Made by a program: the position numbers and the translations under genes | Assembly: GCF_009177065.1 (NCBI RefSeq) | Contig: NZ_WEZF01000002.1 | Span: forward strand, 124,001-188,000 | Length of the DNA stretch: 64,000 nt | Direction: 5' to 3' | Source: Tautonia marina | GTDB lineage: Bacteria > Planctomycetota > Planctomycetia > Isosphaerales > Isosphaeraceae | The notes under the pieces: model-generated | Databases searched by the model: none | What the model saw: only the letters and a program-made list of their open reading frames with translations | Told to the model about the DNA's origin: nothing | Shown here: positions 18,151-26,757 of the stretch, piece after piece | Layout of the letters: each line of letters begins with the position of its first letter | How positions within the stretch are numbered: position 1 is the stretch's first letter

Positions 18151-19407
18151 ATGCTCACCGGCAACCTGGTCCGCGTTCGGGTTTCCAAGAATCGGGTGAT
18201 TCCTCAGTACCTGGACCGCGACAACAGCTACTGGCTGGAGGTGGCCGAGAGCCTCTTGCTGATCTTCCGAGAAGGGGTCGGCATGACCCGAGGCGAGATC
18301 GCCTCGGAGATTGAGGCAGTGATCGGGAAGGGAATGGCGTCGCTGGTGCATCAGGGGTTGGCGAAGGTTCTCGAAGATCGCGCCGAGTTTGAAGTGGTCG
18401 CCGACGTACCGCCCGAACAGCTTCGCGAGAAGGTGTTTACCGCGGCGGCCGAGCAACGCAAGCAGCTCGCCCACTCGTCGAAACCCGGTCTGCGCGACCC
18501 GTTCCGCCGCGACGAGGTGCTGAACCTCGTGAGCCGGGAGATGGGGCTCTCGGCCGATCAGATCGTTGCGGGCATGTTTGCCGATCTGAAAGATGAGAAC
18601 CGGCTTTTAACGTTCGACGACCTGTCGGCCATCGGCCTGATCGACCGCTACAACGTCGCGCTGGCGCAGGCGGTCCTGCTGCGATCGGTCCATCTTGAAG
18701 CGAACGTTCGAGGAGAAAAGCCTGCGCGGTATCGACAATTATTCCGATTCTTGAAATTTCACCGCTTGCTGTATCAGGTCAAGGGGTCGATGGCCGGCGG
18801 TTATACGTTTTACCTGGACGGGCCGATGAGCCTGTTCATGGCGACGAACCGCTACGGTTTGCAGATGGCGCTGTTCTTGCCGGCTCTGTTGCGCTGTTCG
18901 GATTTCCGGGTCGATGCCGAGCTGCGCTGGGGACCGAAGCGACAGCCAAGGACCTTTCATCTGGAGGCCTCGGACGGGCTTGTTTCTCACTACCAGGATA
19001 CGGGGCAATACGTTCCGAACGAGATCCAGGCGTTTCTGGACCGCTTTCGGCAGGTCGCCCCCGACTGGGAGGTGACCGAGACAACCGAGCTGATCGATCT
19101 GGGACGAGACGGGGTGTGGGTTCCTGATTACAAGTTCGTTCACGTTCCGACAGGAACGGATGTGATCGTTGAGATTCTTGGCTTCTGGAAACGGTCGGCG
19201 TTGGATCGCCTGCTCCGAGTCTTGCCGCACCACGGCCCTCCGCGGTATGTCCTGGCGATCTCCGACTCGATGAAGGTCGATGAAGGAGCAGCGAAGGATC
19301 TGGAAGGTCCGGTGCTCCGGTTCAAGGAGATTCCGAACGCTCGGGAAATGCTTGGCTTGCTCAAAGGATTTCTTCCCGGAGCAGAACAGCGTTCGCTGAT
19401 TGATTGA
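18151..19407 (+). CDS. DUF790 family protein (Bax1-like nuclease)
   Basis: 418 aa. The opening MLTGNLVRVRVSKNRVIPQYLD is the DUF790 hallmark. The archaeal member Bax1 is a structure-specific nuclease that binds XPB helicase in DNA repair. Motifs visible here are LIDRYNVALAQAVLLRS (residues ~162-178), and in the C-terminal half VPDYKF followed by EILGFWKRS, which resembles the acidic residues of a PD-(D/E)XK-type active site. No XPB-like helicase is present in this window, whereas archaeal bax1 sits beside xpb. A metallophosphoesterase follows 14 bp downstream, suggesting co-expression. ATG 18151 is chosen over an in-frame TTG 15 bases upstream. Family assignment is strong; activity is inferred. 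Confidence 0.88.
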   Translation: MLTGNLVRVRVSKNRVIPQYLDRDNSYWLEVAESLLLIFREGVGMTRGEIASEIEAVIGKGMASLVHQGLAKVLEDRAEFEVVADVPPEQLREKVFTAAAEQRKQLAHSSKPGLRDPFRRDEVLNLVSREMGLSADQIVAGMFADLKDENRLLTFDDLSAIGLIDRYNVALAQAVLLRSVHLEANVRGEKPARYRQLFRFLKFHRLLYQVKGSMAGGYTFYLDGPMSLFMATNRYGLQMALFLPALLRCSDFRVDAELRWGPKRQPRTFHLEASDGLVSHYQDTGQYVPNEIQAFLDRFRQVAPDWEVTETTELIDLGRDGVWVPDYKFVHVPTGTDVIVEILGFWKRSALDRLLRVLPHHGPPRYVLAISDSMKVDEGAAKDLEGPVLRFKEIPNAREMLGLLKGFLPGAEQRSLID

Positions 19408-19421
19408 CTGAAGGGATGCGG

Positions 19422-20255
19422 ATGAAACTGGCCTGGGCGACGGACATCCATCTGAATTTCGTGTCTGAGGTCGAGGCCGCTCGCTTTTGCGAGGCGGTCG
19501 CAGGCACCGGGGCCGATCGGCTGCTCATCACGGGAGACATTGCCGAGTCCCACGATCTGGGTCCGTGGCTCGGGTTCATGGCCGACCGGCTCGACACGCC
19601 GATCGACTTCGTGCTGGGCAATCACGACTTTTATGGCGGGCGGATTGCGGATGTCCGGGCCGCGATGGCCGAAACGACCCGGATGATTCCGCGCCTCAAC
19701 TGGTTGCCGGAAGCGGGGGTGATCGATCTCGGCGCGGGAGTGGCCTTGATCGGTCACGATGGCTGGGGAGACGCTCGGTTGGGAGACTTCGCGCGCTCGA
19801 CGATCCGGCTGAATGACTACCGGTTGATTGGCGATCTGGCGGGTCTCGATCTCGCTCGGCTCGGGCAGACCCTCGGCCAGCTGGGAGACGAGGCGGCGGA
19901 CCACCTCCGGCGTCTCTTACCCCGAGTGCTCGAACGGCATGAGACGGTCCTCGTTGCCACGCACGTCCCACCGTTCCGGGAGGCGTGTGTGTTCAAGGGG
20001 AGAATTGCCAACGACGAATGGATGCCGCATTTCAGTTGTGCGGCCGTGGGACGAGCACTGGCGGAAATCATGGCTGATCACCCCAACCGGCGCGTACTCG
20101 TCCTCTGTGGCCATGTCCATTCTTCCGGAATTGCCCAGATTCTGCCCAATCTGGTGGTCCTGACCGGCTCGGCCGAGTACCGGAAACCGGAAATCATGCG
20201 AGTGTTCAGCGTCCCGGATGACCTCGACGCGGTGTTCCACCATGCCGGAGCGTAG
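19422..20255 (+). CDS. calcineurin-like metallophosphoesterase
   Basis: 277-aa cytoplasmic dinuclear metal phosphoesterase. The five family blocks are all visible: TDIHLN (DxH), GDIAES (GD), LGNHDF (GNHD), ATHVPPF (H) and GHVHSSG (GHxH). Metal-binding residues therefore appear intact. Substrates of this superfamily range from nucleic acids to nucleotides and phosphoproteins. The position 14 bp after the Bax1-like nuclease gene hints at a nucleic-acid role, but that is inference. ATG 19422 has AAGGG upstream; earlier in-frame starts at 19404 (TTG) and 19416 are less likely. Confidence 0.88.
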   Translation: MKLAWATDIHLNFVSEVEAARFCEAVAGTGADRLLITGDIAESHDLGPWLGFMADRLDTPIDFVLGNHDFYGGRIADVRAAMAETTRMIPRLNWLPEAGVIDLGAGVALIGHDGWGDARLGDFARSTIRLNDYRLIGDLAGLDLARLGQTLGQLGDEAADHLRRLLPRVLERHETVLVATHVPPFREACVFKGRIANDEWMPHFSCAAVGRALAEIMADHPNRRVLVLCGHVHSSGIAQILPNLVVLTGSAEYRKPEIMRVFSVPDDLDAVFHHAGA

Positions 20256-20310
20256 GCCCCGACGAACGAAAAAGAGGAGAGTTCGCTCGGAGAGAATCCG
20301 ATGTCGATGG

Positions 20311-20339
20311 TTGACAGACGGGGACAATAAAGGTTAAAC
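20311..20339 (+). promoter_or_regulatory. candidate sigma-70-type promoter for the DUF1501 gene
   Basis: TTGACA at 20311-20316, a 17-base spacer, then TTAAAC at 20334-20339. The -35 is perfect and the -10 weak. It lies 104 bp upstream of the DUF1501 start in otherwise gene-free DNA. Confidence 0.4.
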
Positions 20340-20442
20340 ATCAAGAGTGAGAATCCCGGCGCCGTTCGAGGGAAGGGCGTTGGGGTCAACGGGCCGAACG
20401 GTGACACAGGCACGGCCCGCCAGAAGAAAGGACCGACTCCTG

Positions 20443-21801
20443 ATGCTGACGATCTTCGGGCGGAAATCGGGCGGCTACTGCGACGGCGTCAGTCGTCGAG
20501 GATTCCTCAAAATCGGTGGGCTGGCCTTCGGGTCGAGCCTCATCACCTTGCCGGATATTCTCCGAGCCGAGGAAGCGGCACGCCTGGCGGGCAAGCCGGC
20601 GAAACGGCACAAGGCGGTCATCAACATCTTCCTGGCCGGTGGACCTCCGCACCAGGATATGTGGGATCTGAAGCCCGAGGCTCCGGAGGAGATCCGAGGC
20701 GAGTTCAAGCCGATTGAGACGAACGTGCCCGGCATCTTCGTTGGAGAAACGTTCCCGAAGCTGGCCGGGTTGATGGACCGCGCGGCCCTGATTCGGTCGG
20801 TCGTCGGTGCCACCGGACGGCACGACCTGTATCAGTGCAACGCCGGCTACAAGTTCGATGACCAGCAGGCCATCGGCGGCTGGCCGAGCATCGGCTCGTT
20901 TGTGAGCAAGATGCACGGGCCGGTTGATCCGGCCGTCCCGCCCTTCGTCGGCCTGGCCGAGACGACCCGGCACGTTCCCTGGAGCGACGCCGGCGAGGCC
21001 GGGTTCCTCGGCCCGGCGTACGCCCCGTTCAAGCCCGATGGCTCGGCGCTGCAAAACATGACGCTCAACGGCATTACGTCCGAGCGTCTGGCCGACCGCC
21101 GCAGCCTCCTCAACAGCTTTGATCAACTGCGTCGCCATGTCGATGCGACCGGAGCGCTGGAAGGGGTCGATTCGGCCACCTCGCTGGCCTTCGACGTGCT
21201 CAGCTCCAGCAAGCTCGTCGACGCGCTCGATCTGTCGAAGGAAGATCCGCGCGTCCGCGACAGGTACGGCGACGGCAAACCGTACCAGTATCAGTACGAT
21301 GGTGCCCCGACCTGCAACGATCAGCTCCTGATGGCTCGTCGGCTTGTCGAGGCGGGGGTCCGCTGCGTGACCCTGAGCTATGGCCGCTGGGACAGCCACG
21401 GGGCGAACTTCGACCTGGTTCGGGATCACGGCTCGAAACTCGACCAGTGCCTCTCAGCCCTCGTCGAAGACCTGGAAGTTCGCGGGATGCTCGACGACAC
21501 TGTCGTGATTGCCTGGGGCGAATTCGGCCGGACGCCGAAGATCAATCCCCAGGCCGGCCGCGACCACTGGCCGCAGGTCGGAGCCGCCTGGATCGCAGGT
21601 GGCGGCCTGAAGACTGGTCAGGTGATCGGCGCCACCAACCGCCTGGGTGAGCAGGCCGTCGAACGTCCGGTCCACTTCAAGGAAGTGCTGGCCACCCTCT
21701 ACCACTGCCTCGGCATCGATGTCGAGCGTGACACGGTCATCGACCCGGCGGGCCGTCCGCAGTATCCGGTGGACATGCCCGCCATCCGGGAACTGGTCTG
21801 A
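20443..21801 (+). CDS. DUF1501 domain-containing protein, Tat-exported
   Basis: 452 aa. A twin-arginine signal, SRRGFLKIGG, lies at residues ~16-25 and is followed by a hydrophobic stretch. The body follows the DUF1501 (sulfatase/alkaline-phosphatase superfamily) order: INIFLAGGPPHQDMWDLKP early, HDLYQCNAGY near residue 130, DSHGANF near residue 320, and WGEFGRTPKIN...AGRDHWP in the C-terminal third. These proteins are abundant and mostly uncharacterised in Planctomycetota. In this window the other DUF1501 gene is paired with a DUF1549 gene, but this one stands alone and ends at a strong terminator. ATG 20443 has AAAGGA upstream. Confidence 0.92.
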   Translation: MLTIFGRKSGGYCDGVSRRGFLKIGGLAFGSSLITLPDILRAEEAARLAGKPAKRHKAVINIFLAGGPPHQDMWDLKPEAPEEIRGEFKPIETNVPGIFVGETFPKLAGLMDRAALIRSVVGATGRHDLYQCNAGYKFDDQQAIGGWPSIGSFVSKMHGPVDPAVPPFVGLAETTRHVPWSDAGEAGFLGPAYAPFKPDGSALQNMTLNGITSERLADRRSLLNSFDQLRRHVDATGALEGVDSATSLAFDVLSSSKLVDALDLSKEDPRVRDRYGDGKPYQYQYDGAPTCNDQLLMARRLVEAGVRCVTLSYGRWDSHGANFDLVRDHGSKLDQCLSALVEDLEVRGMLDDTVVIAWGEFGRTPKINPQAGRDHWPQVGAAWIAGGGLKTGQVIGATNRLGEQAVERPVHFKEVLATLYHCLGIDVERDTVIDPAGRPQYPVDMPAIRELV

Positions 21802-21849
21802 CCTGAGGTCGGCTCCGGTCCTCCGACCTTGCCGTGCAATGATCGAAAA

Positions 21850-21890
21850 CGAGTCGGCGAGCCTTTGGGGCTGCCGACTCGTTTTTTTTT
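21850..21890 (+). terminator. intrinsic terminator after the DUF1501 gene
   Basis: Nine-base arms CGAGTCGGC (21850-21858) and GCCGACTCG (21873-21881), with further pairing AGCC/GGCT inside, are followed directly by nine T residues. This is the clearest Rho-independent terminator in the window. It ends the transcript of the preceding DUF1501 gene. Confidence 0.9.
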
Positions 21891-22004
21891 AAGTTCGAGG
21901 GTCTGCCTGGCACAGAATCCCTCGCCTGTCCCAGAAAGAGAGGAAGGAACGGTACGATCGAATCGGAGAGACCGTTCATTCTCGAAGATTGGAGACAGGG
22001 AGTC

Positions 22005-22403
22005 ATGGGATATCCCCCCTCGCCGCGTGACCGTGAGGATCTGGTGGCCGGGTTCAGCCACGCTTCCTCCGCCTCGAAGGAGCGACTCGGGCCGCTGCTC
22101 GCAGCGCTGGGCCTGGTCGGATGGGGAATGATCGGCCTGATCCTTCGGTTGATCTGGTCGAATTATGATCAGACGACGGACGTGCTGCTCTTGCAAGGGA
22201 TCACCAGCAGTCTGGGCTCGGTCGTGGTCGTCCTTGCCGGGGGAGCCGCCAGCCTGACGCTTTCGGTGGTTGGGGGGCTGATGTGCGCGACTCGGATCGT
22301 GGTCCGGGGAATAGTCGATCGCTGGACGATCTTCGGGGTGGTGGCGTCGCTGGTCGGGTTCACTCCGATCATTTTCGTCGGGGTGAAGCTGCTGACGGCC
22401 TGA
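22005..22403 (+). CDS. small membrane protein (132 aa), function unknown
   Basis: 132 aa with three hydrophobic segments (residues ~30-48, ~65-98 possibly two helices, ~108-130) and a charged N-terminal 28 residues. No family recognised. CAGGGAG sits just upstream of the ATG. It lies between a strong terminator and the beta-propeller gene. Real coding is supported by the membrane-protein pattern, the ribosome-binding site and the lack of any better gene here. Confidence 0.65.
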   Translation: MGYPPSPRDREDLVAGFSHASSASKERLGPLLAALGLVGWGMIGLILRLIWSNYDQTTDVLLLQGITSSLGSVVVVLAGGAASLTLSVVGGLMCATRIVVRGIVDRWTIFGVVASLVGFTPIIFVGVKLLTA

Positions 22404-22583
22404 CCGGCGTGGGAACGCTTGCCCCGGACCCGAGCCGACCAGACCGGGCCGACCTGCACAAAGAGAGGCCGCGGGCAGCCTCTCCCGCAAGCCTCGAGCG
22501 TCGGGTACGATCGGGCCGTCCGAGGCGGTTTCACTCCGCAGCAACAACGACGACGATCACCCATGCCCAGGGAGCTTCCGACG

Positions 22584-23666
22584 ATGATCAGCCCGCACCC
22601 GTCCCGCCGATCGTTTCTCAAGGTCGCAGGAGCCGCCGGCCTGGCCGCCACCGCCGGGAAGGTTTCGTTCGGTCACGACAAGCCGTCCGATTCGTCCCGG
22701 CCCGTGGTCGGTTCGGGAGCGTATCAGTACGAGTGCATTCACGGCTGGGGAGAGGTCCCCGATCATATCAGCTGGTTTGAAACGCATGGCGTTGCGGTGG
22801 ATCGAGACGGCCTGATCTACATCACCCATCGGGCGGGGGCGGATCGGCCGTCGTCTCCGGAGATGGCCCAGGACACCATCGTGGTCTTTGATCCCGACGG
22901 GAAGTTTGTCCGATCGTTCGGGAAGGAGTACCACGGCGGGGGTCACGGCATCGACATCCGCGAGGAGGACGGGCAGGAATATCTCTATCTTGCCTTCATG
23001 TTCCCGGTCAACCTCGTGGTGAAAACCGACCTGAAGGGGGAGGTGGTCTGGATCAAGGAGAAGCCTGAGGAACCCGGCGTCTATGCCGATCCCGAGGCTC
23101 GCTTTAGCCCGACGAACGTGGCCTTCGCGCCCGACGGTGGATTCTATGTCGGTGACGGATACGGATCGAACTACATCCATCAGTATGACAAGAAGGGCGA
23201 ATGGGTTCGGACCTGGGGAGGGACCGGCGAGGAACCCGGCCTGATGCGCACCCCTCACGGCCTCTGGTTCGACGACCGCGCCGGCAGAACGCCCGAACTG
23301 GTGGTCGCCGACCGCGCGAACGCTCGGCTCCAGTATTTCTCTCCCGAGGGGGAATTCCGATCGATCCTCGACGAGGTCAGTTTCCCGGCCCACTTCGACA
23401 TTCAAGGGGATCTGCTGCTTGTGCCCGACCTGCATGCTCGGGTCAGCCTGTTTGACCGCGAGAACAACGTGATCAACCACCTGGGATACGACCCTGAGTG
23501 GACCGCCGAGGTTCTCGACGGCTTCAAAGTCCGCACGCAGCCGGATCGCTGGCGGCCCGGCCGCTTCGTTCACCCGCATGACGCGAGCTTCGACGCGGAC
23601 GGGAATATCTTCGTCGCCGAATGGGTTCGAACCGGCCGGGTTTCGAAGCTGCGCCGCCTGTCCTGA
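22584..23666 (+). CDS. Tat-exported six-bladed beta-propeller (NHL/SMP-30-like) protein
   Basis: 360 aa. The N-terminus has a twin-arginine signal (SRRSFLKVAGAAGLAA) and a cleavable region ending near residue 30. The body shows repeated propeller-blade phrases: HGVAVDRDGLIYITHR, VVFDPDGKFVRSFG, GGFYVGDGYGSNYIHQYD, GLMRTPHGLWFDDRAG and ASFDADGNIFVAEW. These match NHL-type or SMP-30/gluconolactonase-like periplasmic propellers. Ligand or reaction is unknown. The ATG 22584 start has GGGAG nine bases upstream; ATG 22563 is an alternative. Confidence 0.85.
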   Translation: MISPHPSRRSFLKVAGAAGLAATAGKVSFGHDKPSDSSRPVVGSGAYQYECIHGWGEVPDHISWFETHGVAVDRDGLIYITHRAGADRPSSPEMAQDTIVVFDPDGKFVRSFGKEYHGGGHGIDIREEDGQEYLYLAFMFPVNLVVKTDLKGEVVWIKEKPEEPGVYADPEARFSPTNVAFAPDGGFYVGDGYGSNYIHQYDKKGEWVRTWGGTGEEPGLMRTPHGLWFDDRAGRTPELVVADRANARLQYFSPEGEFRSILDEVSFPAHFDIQGDLLLVPDLHARVSLFDRENNVINHLGYDPEWTAEVLDGFKVRTQPDRWRPGRFVHPHDASFDADGNIFVAEWVRTGRVSKLRRLS

Positions 23667-23695
23667 AGTCGCTGGGGTCGCTTCGGTGGACTCAA

Positions 23696-23724
23696 GGGCC
23701 AATCGGAGTCGCTCGGATTGGCCC
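23696..23724. terminator. terminator-like hairpin after the propeller gene
   Basis: Nine-base arms GGGCCAATC (23696-23704) and GATTGGCCC (23716-23724) form a perfect stem 29 bp after the stop codon. No T-run follows, so termination would have to be by a U-tract-free mechanism. Confidence 0.45.
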
Positions 23725-23851
23725 TCGACACCGAACGAATTCGTTGACACAGACCACGTCCTGATTGAGACTGGAGGTACGATTCCCTCCGGGAAGGTGC
23801 CGGTGGGTGGTGAGGCCGTGTCGGTCGGCGGAGTCTTGCTGAGGAGTGGTC

Positions 23852-24907
23852 ATGATGAGGGGAACGAGACTCACCCGATTGGCCTGTCCGGTGCTGGTGC
23901 TCTTCTCGGTCGTGGGACTTTGCGGTTGCACGGGATCGACATCCGAGAATGAGACCGGTCGAGTCGTTGTCTACACCGCGCTCGACCGGGAATTCTCGGA
24001 GCCGATCCTCCGAGAGTACGAGTCGGAATCGGGGGTTCAGGTCGATGCGAAGTATGATGTCGAGAGCACCAAGACGGTCGGCCTGACCAACGCGATCATT
24101 GCCGAGGCTGATCGACCCCGCGCCGATCTGTTCTGGAACAATGAGATCCTCAACACACTCCGGCTCCATCGCCTCGGCTTGCTTGAGCCGTTCACCCCGG
24201 AACACGCCGAGGCGATCCCCGAGCAGTACAAGGCCGACGACGGCACCTGGTACGGTTTCGCCGGCCGGGCCCGGGTCCTGATCGTCAACACGGACCTGGT
24301 GCCGGAATCGGATCGACCGACAAGCATTCGTGATCTGGCCGATCCGAGGTGGAAGGGACAGACCGCCATCGCCAAGCCACTGTTCGGGACCACCGCCTCG
24401 CACGCGGCCTGTTTGTTTGAGGTCTGGGGCGAATCGCAAGCGAAGCGGTATTTTCACGATCTGAAGACCAATGACGTGGCCATTCTCGCCGGGAACAAGC
24501 AGGTGGCGCAGGATGTCGCCTCCGGCCGGTTTGCCTTCGGCATGACGGACACGGATGATGCGATGGTGATGATCGAGCAACTGGGCGCTCCGGTCACGAT
24601 CGTCTACCCAGATCAAGGCGAAGGCGGGCTCGGAACGCTGTTCATCCCGAATACCCTGGCGAGGATCAAGGGGTCGCCCCACCCATCGGCCGCCAACGAC
24701 CTGGCCAGCGCGATCATCAGCCCGGAGGTCGAGGCCATTCTAGCTGCGGGGCCGAGCGCTCAGATCCCGCTGATTGAGACGACCGATGCCTCGGCTCGGG
24801 TCGAGACGCCGAGGACGATCAAGGCCATGACGGTCGACTTCGAGGCCGCCGCGGCCCGCTGGGACGAGGTCGCGCAGTTCATCCGAGAGGAATTTGCCAC
24901 GCAATAG
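23852..24907 (+). CDS. extracellular solute-binding protein (ferric-type), lipoprotein
   Basis: 351-aa substrate-binding lipoprotein of the ABC-transporter class that includes AfuA/FbpA ferric-binding proteins. The lipoprotein signal ends LCGC near residue 26. The mature start VVVYTALDREFSEPILREYESESG is characteristic of the iron(III)-binding subfamily. Later landmarks are ADLFWNNEILNT, YGFAGRARVLIVNT and DQGEGGLGTLFIPNT. No permease or ATPase gene lies beside it, so its partners must be elsewhere or it acts alone. GAGGAG precedes the start; ATG 23855 is equally possible. Specificity for iron is an inference from family resemblance. Confidence 0.85.
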   Translation: MMRGTRLTRLACPVLVLFSVVGLCGCTGSTSENETGRVVVYTALDREFSEPILREYESESGVQVDAKYDVESTKTVGLTNAIIAEADRPRADLFWNNEILNTLRLHRLGLLEPFTPEHAEAIPEQYKADDGTWYGFAGRARVLIVNTDLVPESDRPTSIRDLADPRWKGQTAIAKPLFGTTASHAACLFEVWGESQAKRYFHDLKTNDVAILAGNKQVAQDVASGRFAFGMTDTDDAMVMIEQLGAPVTIVYPDQGEGGLGTLFIPNTLARIKGSPHPSAANDLASAIISPEVEAILAAGPSAQIPLIETTDASARVETPRTIKAMTVDFEAAAARWDEVAQFIREEFATQ

Positions 24908-24984
24908 CCGGCGCCTCTTGGCCCACAAGTTGCTGAGGATGGGAGCGGATGATGGATTGATCGTACCGCCCCGCCGGAGACCCG

Positions 24985-25611
24985 ATGGTGTTCCGCCTGA
25001 CTCAGGCTCAGCCCAATGACCAGGGGATCGTGTTTGCCTCACAGGGCTACGGTCCCCTGCTGAAGCGCGAATACGTTGCCGTGTTCGACGGAATCGACTG
25101 CACGCCCGAGGAGCTTGCCGATCGCGTCAGGACCGACTTCGTCACATTTGCACCTCCCGAGACGGCTCGGTTCGAGTGCCCATCGAGCACAGCGGGCGAA
25201 CCGCTGAAGGTGGGAGACGTCCTCGACATCCGGCTTTCCCTGGTTGGTGATTGCCGTGTGAAGGTGGTTCATGTCGACGATCGGAGCCTCACGCTGCGGA
25301 CGATGAGCGGGCATCCCGAACTGGGCCGGATCACCTTTGTCGCCGGCCGCGATGACCAGGGAAGACCGAGCTTCAGCATTGTCAGCCGGACCCGAGCCAA
25401 TGGGCTCATGAATTTCACCGGCTTTTTGTTGATGGGCAAGCAAATGCAGTCGCGTTGTTGGATCAACTTCATTGGCAACCTGGCCGAAGCGTGCGGAGGG
25501 CGGGTACTCGACGCCGTGAAGGTCCGCACGGTGTCGGTCGAGGAGACCCCTGCCGATCGTCCCGGAGGTCCGGATGAGCCGACCTGCCCCACGACCGTTG
25601 AGGGAGGATGA
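24985..25611 (+). CDS. DUF1990-like protein (first of a pair)
   Basis: 208 aa, no signal peptide. Size and layout resemble DUF1990 (UPF0548), with a central LSLVGDCRVKVVHVDDRSLTL strand-rich part and HPELGRITFVAGRD...FSIVSRTRAN before the C-terminus. The resemblance to the next gene is topological rather than close in sequence, so the family call is tentative. GGAG lies six bases upstream of the ATG. The stop at 25611 lies one base before the likely start of the next gene, and the two are probably translationally coupled. Function unknown. Confidence 0.65.
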   Translation: MVFRLTQAQPNDQGIVFASQGYGPLLKREYVAVFDGIDCTPEELADRVRTDFVTFAPPETARFECPSSTAGEPLKVGDVLDIRLSLVGDCRVKVVHVDDRSLTLRTMSGHPELGRITFVAGRDDQGRPSFSIVSRTRANGLMNFTGFLLMGKQMQSRCWINFIGNLAEACGGRVLDAVKVRTVSVEETPADRPGGPDEPTCPTTVEGG

Positions 25612-25612
25612 G

Positions 25613-26335
25613 ATGGCGCGAGCATGCGCGCCCTGGCCCTGGCGATTTGGTCGGGGCTGGTCGGAGCTTGAGTTGCGGACAATGCTCGACGAATTGGCCC
25701 ACCGGCCCGTCAACTTCGATGACCCACCCGAGCAGATGACAGTTGAGCACGGCTGGACGGTGGATGGATCGCACGACAGCCTCGGCTTCGAGCCGGAAGG
25801 CCCTCCCCTGGTGAAGGGGCTGTACGCTCATGCCCGAGCCGGGCTGATCAATTATGATTTTTCCGATCCGACGATCGTGGAAGGTCACTTCGACCCGGAG
25901 GCCGATCCCCAGGGTCGAAATATGCTGCTCGAACTGAAGGTCCTCGGCTTCCGGTTTCTCGGAGGGTGTCGGATCACTCATCTTCGAGAGGAAACCGAGG
26001 AGGGGATGACCGCCTTCGGGTTTCGCTACGATACCCTGGCCGGGCACATCGAACGTGGTTTCGAGTGGTTCTTGCTGACCAAGGATCACCAGACCGGTGA
26101 GATCCACTTCCGAATCGAGGCCCACTGGCGCCTGGGGGATTTTCCGAACTGGTGGAGCCGGCTCGGATTCCGAATCCTCGGCGAACGGTATCGCCATCGC
26201 TGGCGGCTGAGGGCCCCTGCTCGGCTTCGTCACCTTGCCAGAGACGCAAACACACAACCTCTGTCCGAGCCTGGCATGCTCGCCCATCGAGGCGACCTGA
26301 CCCCGCAACGCAGCTCGGAGCCGTTGTCGGACTGA
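25613..26335 (+). CDS. DUF1990 (UPF0548) family protein
   Basis: 240 aa. The order WPWRFGRGWSELELRTMLDEL, PVNFDDP, HDSLGFEPEGPP and the C-terminal FGFRYDTLAGHIERGFEWFLL ... WWSRLGFRILGERYRHR matches DUF1990 proteins, best known from plants and actinobacteria and of unknown function. No signal peptide or membrane segment. The start chosen is ATG 25613, with GGAGG five bases upstream. ATG 25574, also with a GGAGG, would overlap the upstream gene by 38 bp. The final ~35 residues are not part of the domain. Confidence 0.8.
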   Translation: MARACAPWPWRFGRGWSELELRTMLDELAHRPVNFDDPPEQMTVEHGWTVDGSHDSLGFEPEGPPLVKGLYAHARAGLINYDFSDPTIVEGHFDPEADPQGRNMLLELKVLGFRFLGGCRITHLREETEEGMTAFGFRYDTLAGHIERGFEWFLLTKDHQTGEIHFRIEAHWRLGDFPNWWSRLGFRILGERYRHRWRLRAPARLRHLARDANTQPLSEPGMLAHRGDLTPQRSSEPLSD

Positions 26336-26350
26336 GGGGGAGGAAGCATG

Positions 26351-26377
26351 ACGGGGGAGCCGTCGATGCTCCCCCGT
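26351..26377. terminator. terminator-like hairpin between convergent genes
   Basis: Arms ACGGGGGAGC (26351-26360) and GCTCCCCCGT (26368-26377) form a perfect 10-bp stem in the 72-bp gap between the DUF1990 gene and the small membrane protein gene. No T-run on either strand. Confidence 0.5.
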
Positions 26378-26407
26378 GCAAACTCCGGTTCAAAGGAGCG
26401 GCAGCAC

Positions 26408-26671
26408 CTACTGAGAACCGTGCAACTTAACCATCTTGTTATAAACACCCATGAGCAAAATCGTCGGAGGCCAGAGACCGACGTACATCGCAGCGTTGCG
26501 GTGTCCCGACAGTCGCAGGCCCAGTGACAGGCCGACGGCTCCAAAGGCGGTTGCCAGATACACGCCGGACGGCACCATGCTGGTGTAATGCTCGATGACC
26601 TTGGTCAGATAACCCTCCTCATGCTGATGAGGGTAAACACTCATCTCGAACTCGGCGCGCGGCGGGGTCAT
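26408..26671 (-). CDS. small membrane protein (87 aa)
   Basis: 87 aa with two likely membrane segments (residues ~34-52 and ~62-76) after a charged N-terminus containing HQHEEGYLTKVIEHYTS. No family recognised. The ribosome-binding site AGGAGG is strong, but lies in the loop of a small hairpin (separate entry). I recall similar short proteins in other planctomycetes, not verified. It is monocistronic, converging on the DUF1990 gene. Confidence 0.7.
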   Translation of the reverse strand: MTPPRAEFEMSVYPHQHEEGYLTKVIEHYTSMVPSGVYLATAFGAVGLSLGLRLSGHRNAAMYVGLWPPTILLMGVYNKMVKLHGSQ

Positions 26672-26672
26672 G

Positions 26673-26692
26673 GTCTCGGAACCTCCTGAGAC
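26673..26692 (-). promoter_or_regulatory. hairpin around the ribosome-binding site of the 87-aa gene
   Basis: On the minus strand GTCTC and GAGAC (five-base arms) flank a ten-base loop that contains the Shine-Dalgarno AGGAGG, one base before the ATG. Such a fold could modulate translation. The stem is short, so the claim is weak. Confidence 0.3.
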
Positions 26693-26757
26693 GTGGGCAG
26701 ATGACAGGCATTGTCGCTTTGCTTTTCATTGCAAACCCCGCGCCAAGACAACAATCA

